Source: Aestuariicoccus sp032586235
GTDB lineage: Bacteria; Pseudomonadota; Alphaproteobacteria; Rhodobacterales; Rhodobacteraceae
Direction of reading: 5' to 3'
Assembly (NCBI RefSeq): GCF_032586235.1
Contig: NZ_JAWHTD010000029.1
Coordinates: 1 to 53,261 of the forward strand
Length of the DNA stretch: 53,261 bases
The position numbers and the translations under genes are program-made. The number at the start of each line of letters is the position of its first letter. The stretch's first letter is position 1. Shown piece by piece: positions 16,746-25,292 of this stretch. The notes under the pieces are model-generated. The model ran no database searches, was not told where the DNA came from, and saw only the letters and a program-made list of their open reading frames with translations.

Positions 16746-17432
16746 CTAACCGCGCCGCAAGTACGCCAGCAACCGCGCCCATCCGCCCGGCACCAGCAGG
16801 ATCGACAGGCTGAACCCCGTGGCAAAGGCCGCCAGATCGGCCACCCAGTCGTTGCCGCCGCCGAACAGAAGGCCAAAGAGCAGTTGGATGAACAACAAGA
16901 ACCCGATCAGCGAAAACGCGCGGACCTGCGGCGCGCCCAATTGCCCCAACCGCATCCACAAAAGATAGGTGAACGCCCCGATCAGCCCGTAGACCGGCGG
17001 GAACGCCCCGAACAAAGGCTGCGGGTCGTTCAGCAGCACGCCGTAGGCCAGCGCCCCGCCGATACCCGAGACGACGAAGACCGCCAGCATCGCCACGCCG
17101 CCCATCGCCTCGGCCACCATCTTGCCCAGCGCCAGCAGCATCGCGCCCGCAAAAAGCGCCTGGGTGAAGGTGGCGTGCACGAAAGGATAGGTGACGAAGC
17201 GGATCAGATGTTCGAACCGCCAGCTGCCGGTCGCCCACATCCAGGACAGAATCTCGCCCGAAAAGGCGTATTGCTGCAACGCGGCCAGCCGCCAGCCCAC
17301 AGCGCCCGGCCCGCCTATGATCCCCCGCGCGCCCAGCGAAAAGGCCAGCTCGATCCCCGCGATGAACAGAAACAACGCCGCCACAACCGGCGGCAGCGGA
17401 TTGACGGGCGTTTCGTTGTGCGGATGGGTCAT
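16746..17432 (-). CDS. Rhomboid-fold membrane protein lacking catalytic residues
   Basis: This 228-residue protein has about six hydrophobic helices and the rhomboid helix-2 start FVHATFTQALF. In active rhomboids the nucleophile lies in GxSG before helix 4; here the aligned segment is GAFPPVYGLIG (142-152), with no Ser. The second catalytic residue, His in helix 6 (W-x-H-L-x-G), is replaced in WVADLAAFATG by Asp199. The Asn of the helix-2 motif is also gone. I therefore call it a rhomboid pseudoprotease; such proteins often bind membrane clients without cutting them. It is divergent from trpS with 95 bases between starts. Confidence 0.8.
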   Translation of the reverse strand: MTHPHNETPVNPLPPVVAALFLFIAGIELAFSLGARGIIGGPGAVGWRLAALQQYAFSGEILSWMWATGSWRFEHLIRFVTYPFVHATFTQALFAGAMLLALGKMVAEAMGGVAMLAVFVVSGIGGALAYGVLLNDPQPLFGAFPPVYGLIGAFTYLLWMRLGQLGAPQVRAFSLIGFLLFIQLLFGLLFGGGNDWVADLAAFATGFSLSILLVPGGWARLLAYLRRG

Positions 17433-17527
17433 GGCGCGGTCCTCGGGTGATCGGTCCGGGGTTTCTTGACGGTGGTCCGGGGCATGGGTAAGGCACGCAC
17501 AGCCAAACTTCCAGATGGAGAATTGCC

Positions 17528-18562
17528 ATGTCCGAGGGGGTCCAAACCTCTCCCGCCTTCACAAAACGCGTGTTTTCCGGAATTCAGCCGTCCGGAGGGC
17601 TGACGCTGGGCAATTACCTCGGCGCGATCAAACGCTTCGTCGACATGCAGGACAGCGGGGTCGAGACGATCTATTGCGTGGTCGATCTGCACGCGATCAC
17701 CGCCACGCTCTTTGACCCCGACACGCTGCGCCAGCAGACCCGCGAGCTGGCCGCGGGTTATATCGCTTCGGGGCTCGACCCGCAAAAGTCGATCCTCTTT
17801 AATCAAAGCCAGGTGGCCGAGCACACCCAGCTGGCGTGGATCTTCAACTGCGTCGCACGCATGGGCTGGATGAAGCGCATGACCCAGTGGAAGGACAAGG
17901 CCGGCAAGAACCAGGAGAACGCATCGCTTGGGCTGCTTGCCTATCCCGCGCTGATGGCGGCGGACATTCTGGTTTATCACGCCACCCATGTGCCCGTCGG
18001 TGAGGATCAGAAACAGCATCTGGAGCTGACCCGCGACATCGCGATCAAGTTCAACCACGATTACGGCGTCGACTTCTTCCCGATCACCGAACCGGTGATC
18101 GAGGGGGCCGCGACACGGGTCATGAGCCTGCGCGACGGGTCCAAAAAGATGTCCAAGAGCGATCCGTCGGACATGAGCCGGCTGAACATGACCGACGACG
18201 CCGATGCCATCGCCCGCAAGATCCGCAAGGCCAAGACCGACCCCGAGCCCCTGCCCGACACGCTCGAGGGGCTGGACGACCGCCCAGAGGCGCGCAACCT
18301 GGTCAACATCTACGCCGCCCTGGCCGATATTCCGCCCGAGCAGGTGATTGCCGAACATGCAGGTCAGCAATTCGGCACGTTCAAGCCCTCGCTGGCGGAT
18401 CTGGCCGTGGCCAAGCTCGAACCGATCTCGTCCGAGATGGCGCGGCTGATGCAGGACCCAGCAGAGATCGACGCGATCCTGCGCGGCGGTGCCGACAGGG
18501 CCCGCGCCATCGCCGCCCCGGTGTTGGAGCGCACCTACGAGATCGTCGGCATGGTCCGCTAA
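17528..18562 (+). CDS. trpS: Tryptophan-tRNA ligase
   Basis: This 344-residue class I aminoacyl-tRNA synthetase charges tRNA-Trp. It has the family N-terminus with the HIGH-equivalent in SGIQPSGGLTLGNYLGAIK and the KMSKS loop in GSKKMSKSDPSD. The length is normal for the compact bacterial type. The ATG is preceded by GATGGAGA. It converges on the HNH gene with only three bases between stops. Confidence 0.97.
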   Translation: MSEGVQTSPAFTKRVFSGIQPSGGLTLGNYLGAIKRFVDMQDSGVETIYCVVDLHAITATLFDPDTLRQQTRELAAGYIASGLDPQKSILFNQSQVAEHTQLAWIFNCVARMGWMKRMTQWKDKAGKNQENASLGLLAYPALMAADILVYHATHVPVGEDQKQHLELTRDIAIKFNHDYGVDFFPITEPVIEGAATRVMSLRDGSKKMSKSDPSDMSRLNMTDDADAIARKIRKAKTDPEPLPDTLEGLDDRPEARNLVNIYAALADIPPEQVIAEHAGQQFGTFKPSLADLAVAKLEPISSEMARLMQDPAEIDAILRGGADRARAIAAPVLERTYEIVGMVR

Positions 18563-18565
18563 ACG

Positions 18566-18946
18566 CTAGCGCTTGCGTCGCCCGCCGGCGCTGCGCTTGT
18601 GAAAGCCGGGCGGGCGTTTGGCCACCCAATCCAGAAACCCGCGCATCCGTGGATGCGCGCGCAGCGCCTCGGGCGTATCGAAGTCCCGCGCCAGCTCGGC
18701 CTCGGTAAAGGTGGCGTGGATTTCGTTGTGGCAGATCTGGTGCAGCAGCACGGTCGGCCCGCCCTTGCCGCCTTTCAGCTTCGGCACAAGGTGGTGCAGG
18801 CTCTGACGCACATCCGGCGGGATGGGCCGCAGGCACAGAGGGCAGACAGGATCGGGCAAACCTGGGCCTTTCCTTGGGGTGACGTCGAAGACCGGCACGG
18901 CGCGGTGCGGTCCGTCAATATATGGCGCCTTCCCGCGGCCGGGCAA
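18566..18946 (-). CDS. HNH endonuclease-like protein
   Basis: This protein of up to 126 residues has a zinc-type CPLC pair, then LHHLVPKLKGG and LLHQICHNEIHATF, the three blocks of the HNH (beta-beta-alpha-metal) nuclease fold with its H-H, N and H residues. Family members may cut DNA or act only as small metal proteins. The TTG at 18944-18946 has a good GGAGG four bases upstream; a GTG 16 codons later, giving MPVFDVTPRKGPGLP, is an alternative start. It converges on trpS. A role in DNA processing is inferred from the fold only. Confidence 0.8.
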   Translation of the reverse strand: MPGRGKAPYIDGPHRAVPVFDVTPRKGPGLPDPVCPLCLRPIPPDVRQSLHHLVPKLKGGKGGPTVLLHQICHNEIHATFTEAELARDFDTPEALRAHPRMRGFLDWVAKRPPGFHKRSAGGRRKR

Positions 18947-19194
18947 TTTCCCTCCGGGGGATCACGGCCCGCCGCCGCCCCACTTGCGCGCTTCGGGTCA
19001 AAGCGGCATGACGGGGGCCATAACGCCACGCCGGACCCAAGGGAGCACAGAATGGCCGGGGACCTGTCGGGCCAGCCCGACCTCGCAAACCGCGCAGTAG
19101 TCTTTGCCGTCCGGGCGACGGCTCTGGCACGATGGCGCGCTGGGTTCCCGCGTGTCCGAAGTGCAGCGCATATGTCCGCCAGAGGCCGCCCGGC

Positions 19195-20388
19195 ATGAAG
19201 ACCGCGCTCGTCATCGGCGGCGGTCCGGCGGGGCTGATGGCCGCCGACGCGCTGCTGAGCGCTGGGCACCGGGTCATCCTGACCGAGGCCAAGCCGAGCC
19301 TTGGCCGTAAATTCCTGATGGCTGGCAAATCCGGGCTGAACCTGACCAAGGCCGAGGACCTGGCCACCTTCCTCGCCCATTACGGCGCGGCGGAGGACGC
19401 CCTGCGCCCGATGCTGGACGCCTTCGCGCCGGATGACGTGCAACGCTGGGCGCAGGGGCTTGGTCAACCCACTTTCGTGGGCTCCTCCGGCCGGGTCTTT
19501 CCCGAGGCGATGAAAGCCTCGCCGCTGCTGCGCGCCTGGCTGGCGCGGCTGGACGGGCTGGGGATCGACCGGCGGACACGCTGGTGCTGGACCGGATGGG
19601 ACGGGGCTGCGGCGCGGTTCGACACGCCGGACGGCCCGCAGACCATCCGGGCCGATGCCACCGTGCTCGCCCTCGGCGGGGCAAGCTGGGCGCGGTTGGG
19701 GTCGGACGGGGCCTGGGTGCCGCATCTGGAGGCCCTGGGCGTGCGGGTCGCCCCCTTCGCCCCCGCCAATGCCGGGGTCACCGCCGACTGGTCCGACCAC
19801 ATGGCCCCGCATTTCGGCCAGCCGCTGAAAAACATCGTGCTGAGCGCCGGAGGCCTGACCAGCCGGGGCGAGATCGTTTTGTCGCGGACCGGGCTGGAGG
19901 GCGGCGCGCTTTATCCGCTGACCCCCGCGCTGCGCGAGGGGGCGGTTCTGACCATCGACCTCGCGCCCGACCTGACGCAGGAGGCGCTGACCGAACGCCT
20001 GTCGCGGCCCCGGGGCAAGGCCAGCTGGTCCAACATCCTGCGCAAGGCACTGCCCCTGACCGCCGTCGCGCGCGCCCTGCTGATGGAATTCGCCCGCCCG
20101 CTGCCACGCGATCCGGCGGCTGTGGCGCGGCTGGTCAAGGCGCTGCCTTTGCCCCTGACCGGGCTGCGGCCGATGGACGAGGCGATCTCGACCGCCGGGG
20201 GCGTGCCGTTCGCGGAACTGGACGCGGGGCTGATGCTGACGAAACGCCCGGGCATCTTCTGCGCGGGTGAAATGCTCGACTGGGAGGCGCCGACCGGCGG
20301 TTATCTTCTGACCGCCTGCCTCGCCACCGGGCTCTGGGCCGGACGGCATGCGGCGGCCTGGATGGACGCTGAGGAAAGCGCAACATAG
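19195..20388 (+). CDS. TIGR03862-type NAD(P)/FAD-dependent flavoprotein
   Basis: This 397-residue protein starts with a Rossmann dinucleotide-binding motif, VIGGGPAGLMAADALL, followed by GRKFLMAGKSGLNLTK, the region that marks the HI0933/BaiN-like flavoprotein group, and ends with GIFCAGEMLDWEAPTGGYLL, where the flavin is gripped. The Ala-Gly-Lys-Ser-Gly-Leu version fits the TIGR03862 subgroup common in Rhodobacterales. The reaction is not established. I start at the ATG before KTALVIGGG; the open frame begins 21 codons earlier but that part is not family-like. It converges on the GST gene. Confidence 0.88.
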   Translation: MKTALVIGGGPAGLMAADALLSAGHRVILTEAKPSLGRKFLMAGKSGLNLTKAEDLATFLAHYGAAEDALRPMLDAFAPDDVQRWAQGLGQPTFVGSSGRVFPEAMKASPLLRAWLARLDGLGIDRRTRWCWTGWDGAAARFDTPDGPQTIRADATVLALGGASWARLGSDGAWVPHLEALGVRVAPFAPANAGVTADWSDHMAPHFGQPLKNIVLSAGGLTSRGEIVLSRTGLEGGALYPLTPALREGAVLTIDLAPDLTQEALTERLSRPRGKASWSNILRKALPLTAVARALLMEFARPLPRDPAAVARLVKALPLPLTGLRPMDEAISTAGGVPFAELDAGLMLTKRPGIFCAGEMLDWEAPTGGYLLTACLATGLWAGRHAAAWMDAEESAT

Positions 20389-20408
20389 TCCCGGGCCTGA
20401 CCCGGGAC
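20388..20408. terminator. Hairpin between the convergent flavoprotein and GST genes
   Basis: GTCCCGGG, CCTGA, CCCGGGAC is a perfect eight-pair stem starting at the last base of the flavoprotein stop codon. There is no T run, so termination would be Rho-assisted or the hairpin serves as an RNA-stability element. Confidence 0.45.
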
Positions 20409-20439
20409 CTCCCGGCCCGCCCCACCGGCGTGCAGCGGG

Positions 20440-21027
20440 TTAAAGCGCCGCCGCGCGCTGAAAGGCGGGCCGCGCGCGCAGGCGCGTCAGATAGGCGGCA
20501 AAGGCCTCGGGCGGTTCGGGAAACCGCGCATTCTGCGCCCAGCCGCCGCAGTGGCACAAAAGGATATCCGGCACGCTCGGCGCCTCTCCCATCAGGTAGG
20601 GCCCGGGCATTTCGTCGCAAATGCGCGCGATATTGCGGGCGTATTCCGCCTTGACGCTGTCCTTGATCGCCGGGACGCGCTCGTCCTCGGGCAGAATGAA
20701 GCTGTGCCGCGCAGCGGTCCAGAGCAGCGCATCCACCTCGTCGAGGATGCGGAAGGTCCAGGCGTCCTGCCGGGCGCGTGCCAAAGTGCCGGCGGGGGCT
20801 GTCCATGCGCCGTGCTTGTCCGCCAGATAGGTCAGGATCGCGGTGCCGTCGGGGATCGCCGCCTCCCCGTCGAGCAGAACCGGCACCTTCCCCAGCGGGC
20901 TGTGCCTGCGTACCTCGTCCGTGCGCGGCGCGGCGGCGATATGCTCAAAGGGCTCGCCCAGTTCCTCCAGCATCCAGAGCACGCGGAACGCGCGGGTGCG
21001 CAAAGCGCCGATGACGGTATATCCCAA
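20440..21027 (-). CDS. Glutathione S-transferase family protein
   Basis: This 195-residue protein has a thioredoxin-like N-terminal domain (YTVIGALRTRAFRVLWMLEE, then LGKVPVLLDGEAAIPDGTAI with the cis-Pro and glutathione-contacting Asp/Ser-type turn) and a helical C-terminal domain (PYLMGEAPSVPDILLCHCGG). The start is a TTG eight bases after AAGGAG; no ATG fits. It starts 11 bases after holA ends. The substrate is unknown. Confidence 0.87.
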   Translation of the reverse strand: MGYTVIGALRTRAFRVLWMLEELGEPFEHIAAAPRTDEVRRHSPLGKVPVLLDGEAAIPDGTAILTYLADKHGAWTAPAGTLARARQDAWTFRILDEVDALLWTAARHSFILPEDERVPAIKDSVKAEYARNIARICDEMPGPYLMGEAPSVPDILLCHCGGWAQNARFPEPPEAFAAYLTRLRARPAFQRAAAL

Positions 21028-21038
21028 GGGGCCTCTCC

Positions 21039-22064
21039 TTATTTGCGGCTGAGCATGGCCAGCCGAATGAAACAGCGTTCGACAAGGGCCATGGCCGGGG
21101 CGCTCTGCCCGGCGGAGCGCAGGCTCAGGTCGGTGTCCATGATATAGCCCAGCGCCTCTTCGAGCTTGGGCGCGCCCCAGCCTTGCGCGTGGCGCAGGAT
21201 GCGGTCGCGGCGGGGGCCGAAGACCGGCGGGCGCAGCCGTCCGATGCCCTGCCCCGGCCCGCCCGGGTCCGAGGCCACCGTGTGCAGCGTCCGGAAGAAC
21301 CGCAGCGCAAAGATCAAAAGCGTCACGGGCGCGGCGCCCTGCGCCTTGAGCCGCTGCATCATCGGGCCGATATCGCCCGTCCGTCCCTCGGCCAGCACAT
21401 GAAAGATGTCGTCCATGTCGGCCTCGGTCGACGCCGGGGCCATCAGCGCCACCTCGTCGGGGCTCAGCGGGTCGGGGTCGCCGATCTTGTAGAGCGCGAC
21501 CTTTTCCAGCGTCTGGCGAAAATCGCCCGGGTCGATCTCGCGCGAGAGGGCGGTCAGCGCCTCCATCGCGGGGCCGGCCACCTGCGCCAGCCCGGCCTTC
21601 GCCAGCGCCGCCTCGATCTCGGCCCGGCCCGGGGGATCGTTGTAGATGCCGGCGGCATAGGTCTCTTTCGCGCCTTCGAAGAGCTTGCGCAGCGCCGAGC
21701 GCGCGTTGAGCTGCCCGGCGGTGACCACGATCTGCGCGTCGCCCGGGTTCCAATCCTCGAGCGCCGCCGTGATCGTGGGCGCGAGCCCGTCGGTGGCGTC
21801 CTCGACAAAGGCAACGCGGGGGCCGGGGAAAAAGCCCTGCGCCTTGACCGCGTCCAGCAGCATCGCGGGGTCCTTGCGCAGCTCGGCGGCGGGGATTCGT
21901 GTCAGGCGCATTTCCGCCTCGCCCTCGGGGCCGACAAGGGCGGCGATCAGTTCCTGCCGCCGATGCGCCACGCGCATGGCGTCCTCGCCATAGATCAGGA
22001 TCCCGGCCTTGTCGGGGTCGGGGCGGCGGAAATAGGCCGGGGCGTCGCGGGGGCCGAGCTTCAT
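21039..22064 (-). CDS. holA: DNA polymerase III subunit delta
   Basis: This 341-residue clamp-loader subunit opens the beta sliding clamp. It begins MKLGPRDAPAYFRRPDPDKA and has the delta N-terminal strand GILIYGEDAMRVAHRRQELI, the FFPGPRVAFVEDATDG segment and the C-terminal collar helices. Length and position after lptE match the alphaproteobacterial leuS-lptE-holA operon. Its ATG overlaps the lptE stop by four bases. In many relatives parB follows; here a GST gene does. Confidence 0.92.
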   Translation of the reverse strand: MKLGPRDAPAYFRRPDPDKAGILIYGEDAMRVAHRRQELIAALVGPEGEAEMRLTRIPAAELRKDPAMLLDAVKAQGFFPGPRVAFVEDATDGLAPTITAALEDWNPGDAQIVVTAGQLNARSALRKLFEGAKETYAAGIYNDPPGRAEIEAALAKAGLAQVAGPAMEALTALSREIDPGDFRQTLEKVALYKIGDPDPLSPDEVALMAPASTEADMDDIFHVLAEGRTGDIGPMMQRLKAQGAAPVTLLIFALRFFRTLHTVASDPGGPGQGIGRLRPPVFGPRRDRILRHAQGWGAPKLEEALGYIMDTDLSLRSAGQSAPAMALVERCFIRLAMLSRK

Positions 22065-22552
22065 TGCGGCAGGTCCGGCGCGGCCACCAGAAGCTGGTCG
22101 ATGACCTGATCCGCCAGCATGGTCATCAGCCGGGCATAGGCGTCGCGTTCCGCCGCCAGTGTGGCCACGGTCGACCCGCTGGCGGAATAGCCGGTGAAGG
22201 CGATGGTGCGGCCATCGGTGATCAGCCGCTCGCTGCCGGTCTCGCGCAGGGCGAATTGCGCCCGCGCCAGGATGCGGAAGCGGGTGGTGCGGCCGTCGGC
22301 CGTGGTGCCGAGCCCGCTGGTGTCGGTCTCGATGATGGTGGCGAGGCGAAAGCGCGGGGCTTCGGCGCGGCCCAGGCGCTCTTCGATGCGCTGCTGAAAG
22401 AGCTGGTCGTTGCGGCTGGCCGGCGCGTCCAGCCCGACATGCCCCACAAGCGCATTGGCCGCGCCGCCGGGGCCGTAGACCGGCGCAAAGCCGCAGGCCG
22501 AGAGGGCCGAGAGCCCCCCCAGCAGGAAGAGGCGGCGGTCAGACCACCACAT
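22061..22552 (-). CDS. lptE: LPS-assembly lipoprotein LptE
   Basis: This 163-residue outer-membrane lipoprotein plugs the LptD barrel that inserts lipopolysaccharide into the outer leaflet. The signal peptide ends LLGGLSALSAC and is followed at once by GFAPVYGPGG, the hallmark of alphaproteobacterial LptE. It overlaps leuS by 14 bases and holA by four, so the three genes are translationally linked. Confidence 0.93.
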   Translation of the reverse strand: MWWSDRRLFLLGGLSALSACGFAPVYGPGGAANALVGHVGLDAPASRNDQLFQQRIEERLGRAEAPRFRLATIIETDTSGLGTTADGRTTRFRILARAQFALRETGSERLITDGRTIAFTGYSASGSTVATLAAERDAYARLMTMLADQVIDQLLVAAPDLPQ

Positions 22553-25094
22553 TGACGATCCGGCCCGGCACCACGATCAGCTTTTTCGGCTGACCGCCGT
22601 CCAGCGCGCGTTGCACCGCGTCATGGGCCAGCACCTGTTTCTCGATCTCGTCCTTGCCGAGATCGCGGGGCACGGTGATTTCGCCGCGCCGCTTGCCGTT
22701 GACCTGGATCGGCAAGGTGACGCTGTCCTCGACCAGCATGGCCGGATCGGCCTTGGGCCAGGGGGCGTTGGCGACCAGCCCCTCGCCGCCGAGCATCGAC
22801 CAGACCTCCTCCGAGAGGTGCGGGGTCATGGGGGACATGAGCTGCGCCAGGGTGCGCGCGGCCTGGCGTTTGGCGGCGCTGCCCGCGCCGGATTTGGCCA
22901 GCGTGTTGGTGAAGGCGTAGAGCTTGGCGATGGCGGCGTTGAAGCCGAAGGATTCGACGCCCATCGTGACGTCGTGGATGGTCTTGTGCATTTCGCGCAG
23001 GAGCGCCTCATCGGTCCCTTGCGGGCCCTCTTCGGCGTCAGCGATCTGTTGCGCGATGCGGTGGACGCGGCCCAGGTGCTTGAACGCCGCTTCGGCGCCC
23101 GCGGCGGTCCATTCGACGTCGCGTTCGGGGGGCGAATCGCTCAGCACGAACCAGCGTGCGGTGTCGGCGCCGTATTCGGCGATGATGTTCATCGGGTCGA
23201 CGACGTTGTTCTTGGACTTGGACATCTTGGCGGAGGGGATGATCTCGACCTCGGTGCCGTCCGCCAGAAAGCCCTTGCCGTCGCGGAGCGTGACATCCTC
23301 GGGGTAGTGATAGACCGGGCGGCCGTTTGCATCCTTGGTGACGTAGATCGCGTGGGTCACCATGCCCTGGGTGAAGAGCGCGTTGAAGGGTTCTTTGCTT
23401 TTGGCCGGCAGGTGGCCGGTGATGTGCATCGCCCGTGCGAAGAAGCGCGAATAGAGCAGGTGCAGGATCGCGTGTTCGATGCCGCCGATATACTGGTCGA
23501 CGTTCATCCAGTAGTCGGCCTGCGCCATGTCGGTGGGCGTTTCGGCATGGGGCGCGGTGAAGCGGGCGAAGTACCACGACGAATCGACGAAGGTGTCCAT
23601 CGTGTCGGTTTCGCGTTTCGCCGGCGCGCCGCAGGTCGGGCAGGCGCAGTCGCGCCAGGTCGGGTGCCGGTCGAGCGGGTTGCCCGGCGTGTCGAAGCTG
23701 ACGTCGTCGGGCAGTTCGATGGGCAGGTTCTCTTTCTTCTCGGGCACCACGCCGCAGGTGCCGCAGTGGACCACCGGAATCGGGCAGCCCCAATACCGCT
23801 GGCGGCTGAGGCCCCAGTCGCGCAGGCGGAACTTGGTCACGCCCTGGCCGACGCCATTGGCCTCGCAGAAGTCGATGGCGGCGTCGATGGCGTCCTGCCC
23901 GGTGGTTTGGGCGTCCCAGCCGAAGGGTTTGGTCCAGTAGACCATATCGGTCTTGGGCGGCACGAAGGCCTCGTCCAGCTCGGGCGAGCTGTCCTCGGCA
24001 GGAAGGAAGGTCGGGATGATCGGCAGGCCGTATTTCGTGGCGAATTCGAAGTCGCGCTGGTCGTGCGCGGGGCAGCCGAAGATCGCGCCCGTGCCGTAAT
24101 CCATCAGGATGAAGTTGGCCACGTAGACCGGCAATTCCCAAGCAGTGTCAAAGGGATGGCGGACGCGCAGCCCGGTGTCGAAGCCCTTTTTCTCGGCCTT
24201 CTCCATGTCTTCTTCGGAGGTGCCCATCTTGCGGCATTCGGCGTTGAAGGCGGCCAGGTCGGCGTTGTCCTTTTCCAGCTGGCGGGCCAGGGGATGGTCG
24301 GGTGAGACGCCGATAAAGGACGCGCCCATCAGCGTGTCGGGGCGGGTGGTGTAGACCTCGATCCGGTCATGCCCGTCGGGGCCGTCGATCGTGCTGAAGG
24401 CGAATTGCAGGCCGCGGGATTTGCCGATCCAGTTGGCCTGCATCAGCTTGACCTTGGCGGGCCAGTCGTCGAGCCCGTCGAGCGCATCGAGCAGCTCTTC
24501 GGCCATGTCGGAGATCTTGAAGAACCACTGCGTCAGCTCGCGCCGTTCCACCGGCGCGCCCGACCGCCAGCCCTTGCCGTCGATCACCTGTTCGTTGGCC
24601 AGAACGGTCATGTCGACCGGATCCCAGTTGACCACAGCGTTCTTGCGGTAGACCAGCCCGGCCTCGAGAAAGTCGATGAAAAGCGCCTGTTGCTGGCCGT
24701 AATATTCCGGGTCGCAGGTGGCGAACATGCGCGACCAGTCGAGCCCGAAGCCCAGCGGCTTCATCTGCGCGACCATGGTGTCGATGTTGTCGTAGGTCCA
24801 GGTCTTGGGGTGCCCGCCGCTGGCCATGGCGGCGTTTTCGGCGGGCATCCCGAAGGCGTCGAAGCCCATGGGGTGCAGCACGTTGTGGCCGGTGGCCAGC
24901 TTATAGCGGGCGATCACGTCGCCCATGGCGTAGTTGCGCACATGTCCGATGTGGATGCGCCCCGACGGATAGGGGAACATCTCGAGCACGTAGTATTTCG
25001 GTTTGTCCGAGCCGGCGTCGGCGCGGAAGGTCTGGGCCTCGTCCCAGGCGTTCTGCCATTTCGGCTCGATCTCGGCGGGGTCGTAGCGCGACAT
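22539..25094 (-). CDS. leuS: Leucine-tRNA ligase
   Basis: This 851-residue class I synthetase has HIGH within PYPSGRIHIGHVRNY (48-51) and KMSKS in SAKMSKSKNN near residue 622, separated by the large connective/editing domain. The start MSRYDPAEIEPKW is the normal LeuRS start and follows AAGGACAGACAG; an in-frame ATG six codons upstream is possible, and the frame stays open far upstream, but that part is not family-like. It is the first gene of leuS-lptE-holA and divergent from a glycosyltransferase gene. Confidence 0.97.
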   Translation of the reverse strand: MSRYDPAEIEPKWQNAWDEAQTFRADAGSDKPKYYVLEMFPYPSGRIHIGHVRNYAMGDVIARYKLATGHNVLHPMGFDAFGMPAENAAMASGGHPKTWTYDNIDTMVAQMKPLGFGLDWSRMFATCDPEYYGQQQALFIDFLEAGLVYRKNAVVNWDPVDMTVLANEQVIDGKGWRSGAPVERRELTQWFFKISDMAEELLDALDGLDDWPAKVKLMQANWIGKSRGLQFAFSTIDGPDGHDRIEVYTTRPDTLMGASFIGVSPDHPLARQLEKDNADLAAFNAECRKMGTSEEDMEKAEKKGFDTGLRVRHPFDTAWELPVYVANFILMDYGTGAIFGCPAHDQRDFEFATKYGLPIIPTFLPAEDSSPELDEAFVPPKTDMVYWTKPFGWDAQTTGQDAIDAAIDFCEANGVGQGVTKFRLRDWGLSRQRYWGCPIPVVHCGTCGVVPEKKENLPIELPDDVSFDTPGNPLDRHPTWRDCACPTCGAPAKRETDTMDTFVDSSWYFARFTAPHAETPTDMAQADYWMNVDQYIGGIEHAILHLLYSRFFARAMHITGHLPAKSKEPFNALFTQGMVTHAIYVTKDANGRPVYHYPEDVTLRDGKGFLADGTEVEIIPSAKMSKSKNNVVDPMNIIAEYGADTARWFVLSDSPPERDVEWTAAGAEAAFKHLGRVHRIAQQIADAEEGPQGTDEALLREMHKTIHDVTMGVESFGFNAAIAKLYAFTNTLAKSGAGSAAKRQAARTLAQLMSPMTPHLSEEVWSMLGGEGLVANAPWPKADPAMLVEDSVTLPIQVNGKRRGEITVPRDLGKDEIEKQVLAHDAVQRALDGGQPKKLIVVPGRIVNVVV

Positions 25095-25292
25095 CTGTCT
25101 GTCCTTGTCCATCGCGGCGGGCGCGGTGCGGGTTTGGCAAGCGTGATAGGACGCGGCGCGCGCAGCGTCCAGTCCAAGGCGACATTTCCGCCACCCGGCC
25201 CCGTGAAATGCCGCCCCGCGGCTGTCGGGGGCATTGGCGCGGGGGGCGGAAAGTGGCAGAAAATGCGGAAAATTCCGCGAGGCCCGGCATTC

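Noticed and set aside
22611..24305. 564-codon plus-strand open frame
   Set aside because: It is antisense to leuS, which has both synthetase signatures; the translation is low-complexity.
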